Source: an uncultured Eubacteriales bacterium
Lineage (GTDB): Bacteria; Bacillota; Clostridia; Oscillospirales; CAG-272
Reading direction: 5' to 3'
DNA: 60,335 bases
Assembly (NCBI GenBank): GCA_934481515.1
Contig: CAKSPO010000009.1
Span: forward strand, 1-60,335
Part shown: positions 60,096 to 60,335 of the stretch, piece by piece
How positions within the stretch are numbered: the first letter of the stretch is position 1
Layout of the letters: each line of letters opens with the position of its first letter
Program-made: the position numbers and the translations under genes
The notes under the pieces: model-generated
The model's input: the letters and a program-made list of their open reading frames with translations, nothing else
The model's database searches: none
What the model was told of the DNA's origin: nothing

Positions 60096-60335
60096 AAGCT
60101 GCCCGGTGGGGCGGGAAATCAAAGAAGGAAAACTGCCCGGTGGGGCGGGAAATCAAAGAAGGAAAACTGCCCGGTGGGGCGGGAAATCAAAGAAGGAAAA
60201 CTGCCAGGTGGGGTGGGAAATCAAAGAAGGAAAGCTACCCGGCGGGAAATCAAAGAAGGAAAGCTACCCGGCGGGGAATCAAAGAAGGAAAGCTGCCCGG
60301 CGGGGCGGGAAATCAAAGCAGGAAAGCTGCCAGGT
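60096..60335. repeat. 34-bp tandem repeat array, running off the window
   Basis: Seven head-to-tail units of about 34 bases (AAGCTGCCCGGTGGGGCGGG then AAATCAAAGAAGGA), the first three nearly identical and the later ones shortened to 28-30 bases or changed. There are no unique spacers, so it is not CRISPR. The unit length is not a multiple of three and no protein frame runs through. The array continues past the window end. Confidence 0.9.

Noticed and set aside
60096..60335. CRISPR array
   Set aside because: Units are contiguous and lack unique spacers; no cas genes are nearby.

Overview
The window looks like a chromosomal piece of a low-to-mid GC, monoderm member of the Bacillota, most probably class Clostridia and of the gut Oscillospirales/Ruminococcaceae type. 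This is an inference from gene content and order (infC-rpmI-rplT; dprA-topA-trmFO; plsX-rnc-smc-ftsY; yhbY-nadD-yqeK-rsfS-leuS), strong GGAGG-type ribosome binding sites, sigma-A promoters with 17-base spacers, frequent TTG/GTG starts and SipW-type signal peptidases. No phage, insertion sequence or CRISPR array was seen.

Region 1 (1-11606, minus strand). After the 5' part of a tRNA-Pro gene comes a one-direction cluster that I consider the most interesting part of the window. A perfect-consensus promoter (11578-11606) is followed by a class I cyclic-di-GMP riboswitch (11478-11556) whose 3' P1 strand overlaps an intrinsic terminator, the layout of a ligand-ON switch. Downstream, in order: a catalytically dead EAL-like protein, a membrane-anchored TasA/CalY-like protein, a secreted SipW-dependent-type protein, a SipW-type signal peptidase (with its own promoter), a membrane-anchored McrB-like AAA+ ATPase, a DUF2357 protein with a duplicated 140-residue module, a second SipW-type peptidase, a small coiled-coil protein, and a membrane GGDEF/EAL protein with an intact EAL site. 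I read this as a c-di-GMP-controlled surface-fibre or matrix system with its own signal reader and eraser.

Region 2 (11661-16000, plus strand). An M29 aminopeptidase and peptidase T (peptide degradation) are followed by two probable lipoproteins, a polysaccharide deacetylase and a transglutaminase-like protein, closed by a strong terminator. A non-coding dispersed repeat follows.

Region 3 (16421-26767, minus strand). rlmB, a degenerate P-type-ATPase-like membrane protein and a radical SAM/DUF2344 fusion form one unit; a PLP lyase of the methionine gamma-lyase family, a DUF975 membrane protein and murD form another.

Region 4 (26870-48602, plus strand). A long housekeeping stretch: infC (AUU start, attenuated leader)-rpmI-rplT, an rRNA methyltransferase, dprA, topA, trmFO, plsX, rnc, a radical SAM enzyme, smc, ftsY (with a long Ala/Lys/Glu repeat domain), an ITP pyrophosphatase, yhbY, nadD, yqeK, rsfS, leuS and an orphan response-regulator-like protein. 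Many genes overlap by 4-17 bases.

Region 5 (48603-60335). A second copy of the dispersed repeat, a lipoprotein gene and trmL (minus strand), then secA, two polytopic membrane proteins, a tiny Asn/Gln-rich repeat protein, two tandem paralogous solute-binding lipoproteins, and a 34-base tandem repeat array running off the end of the window.
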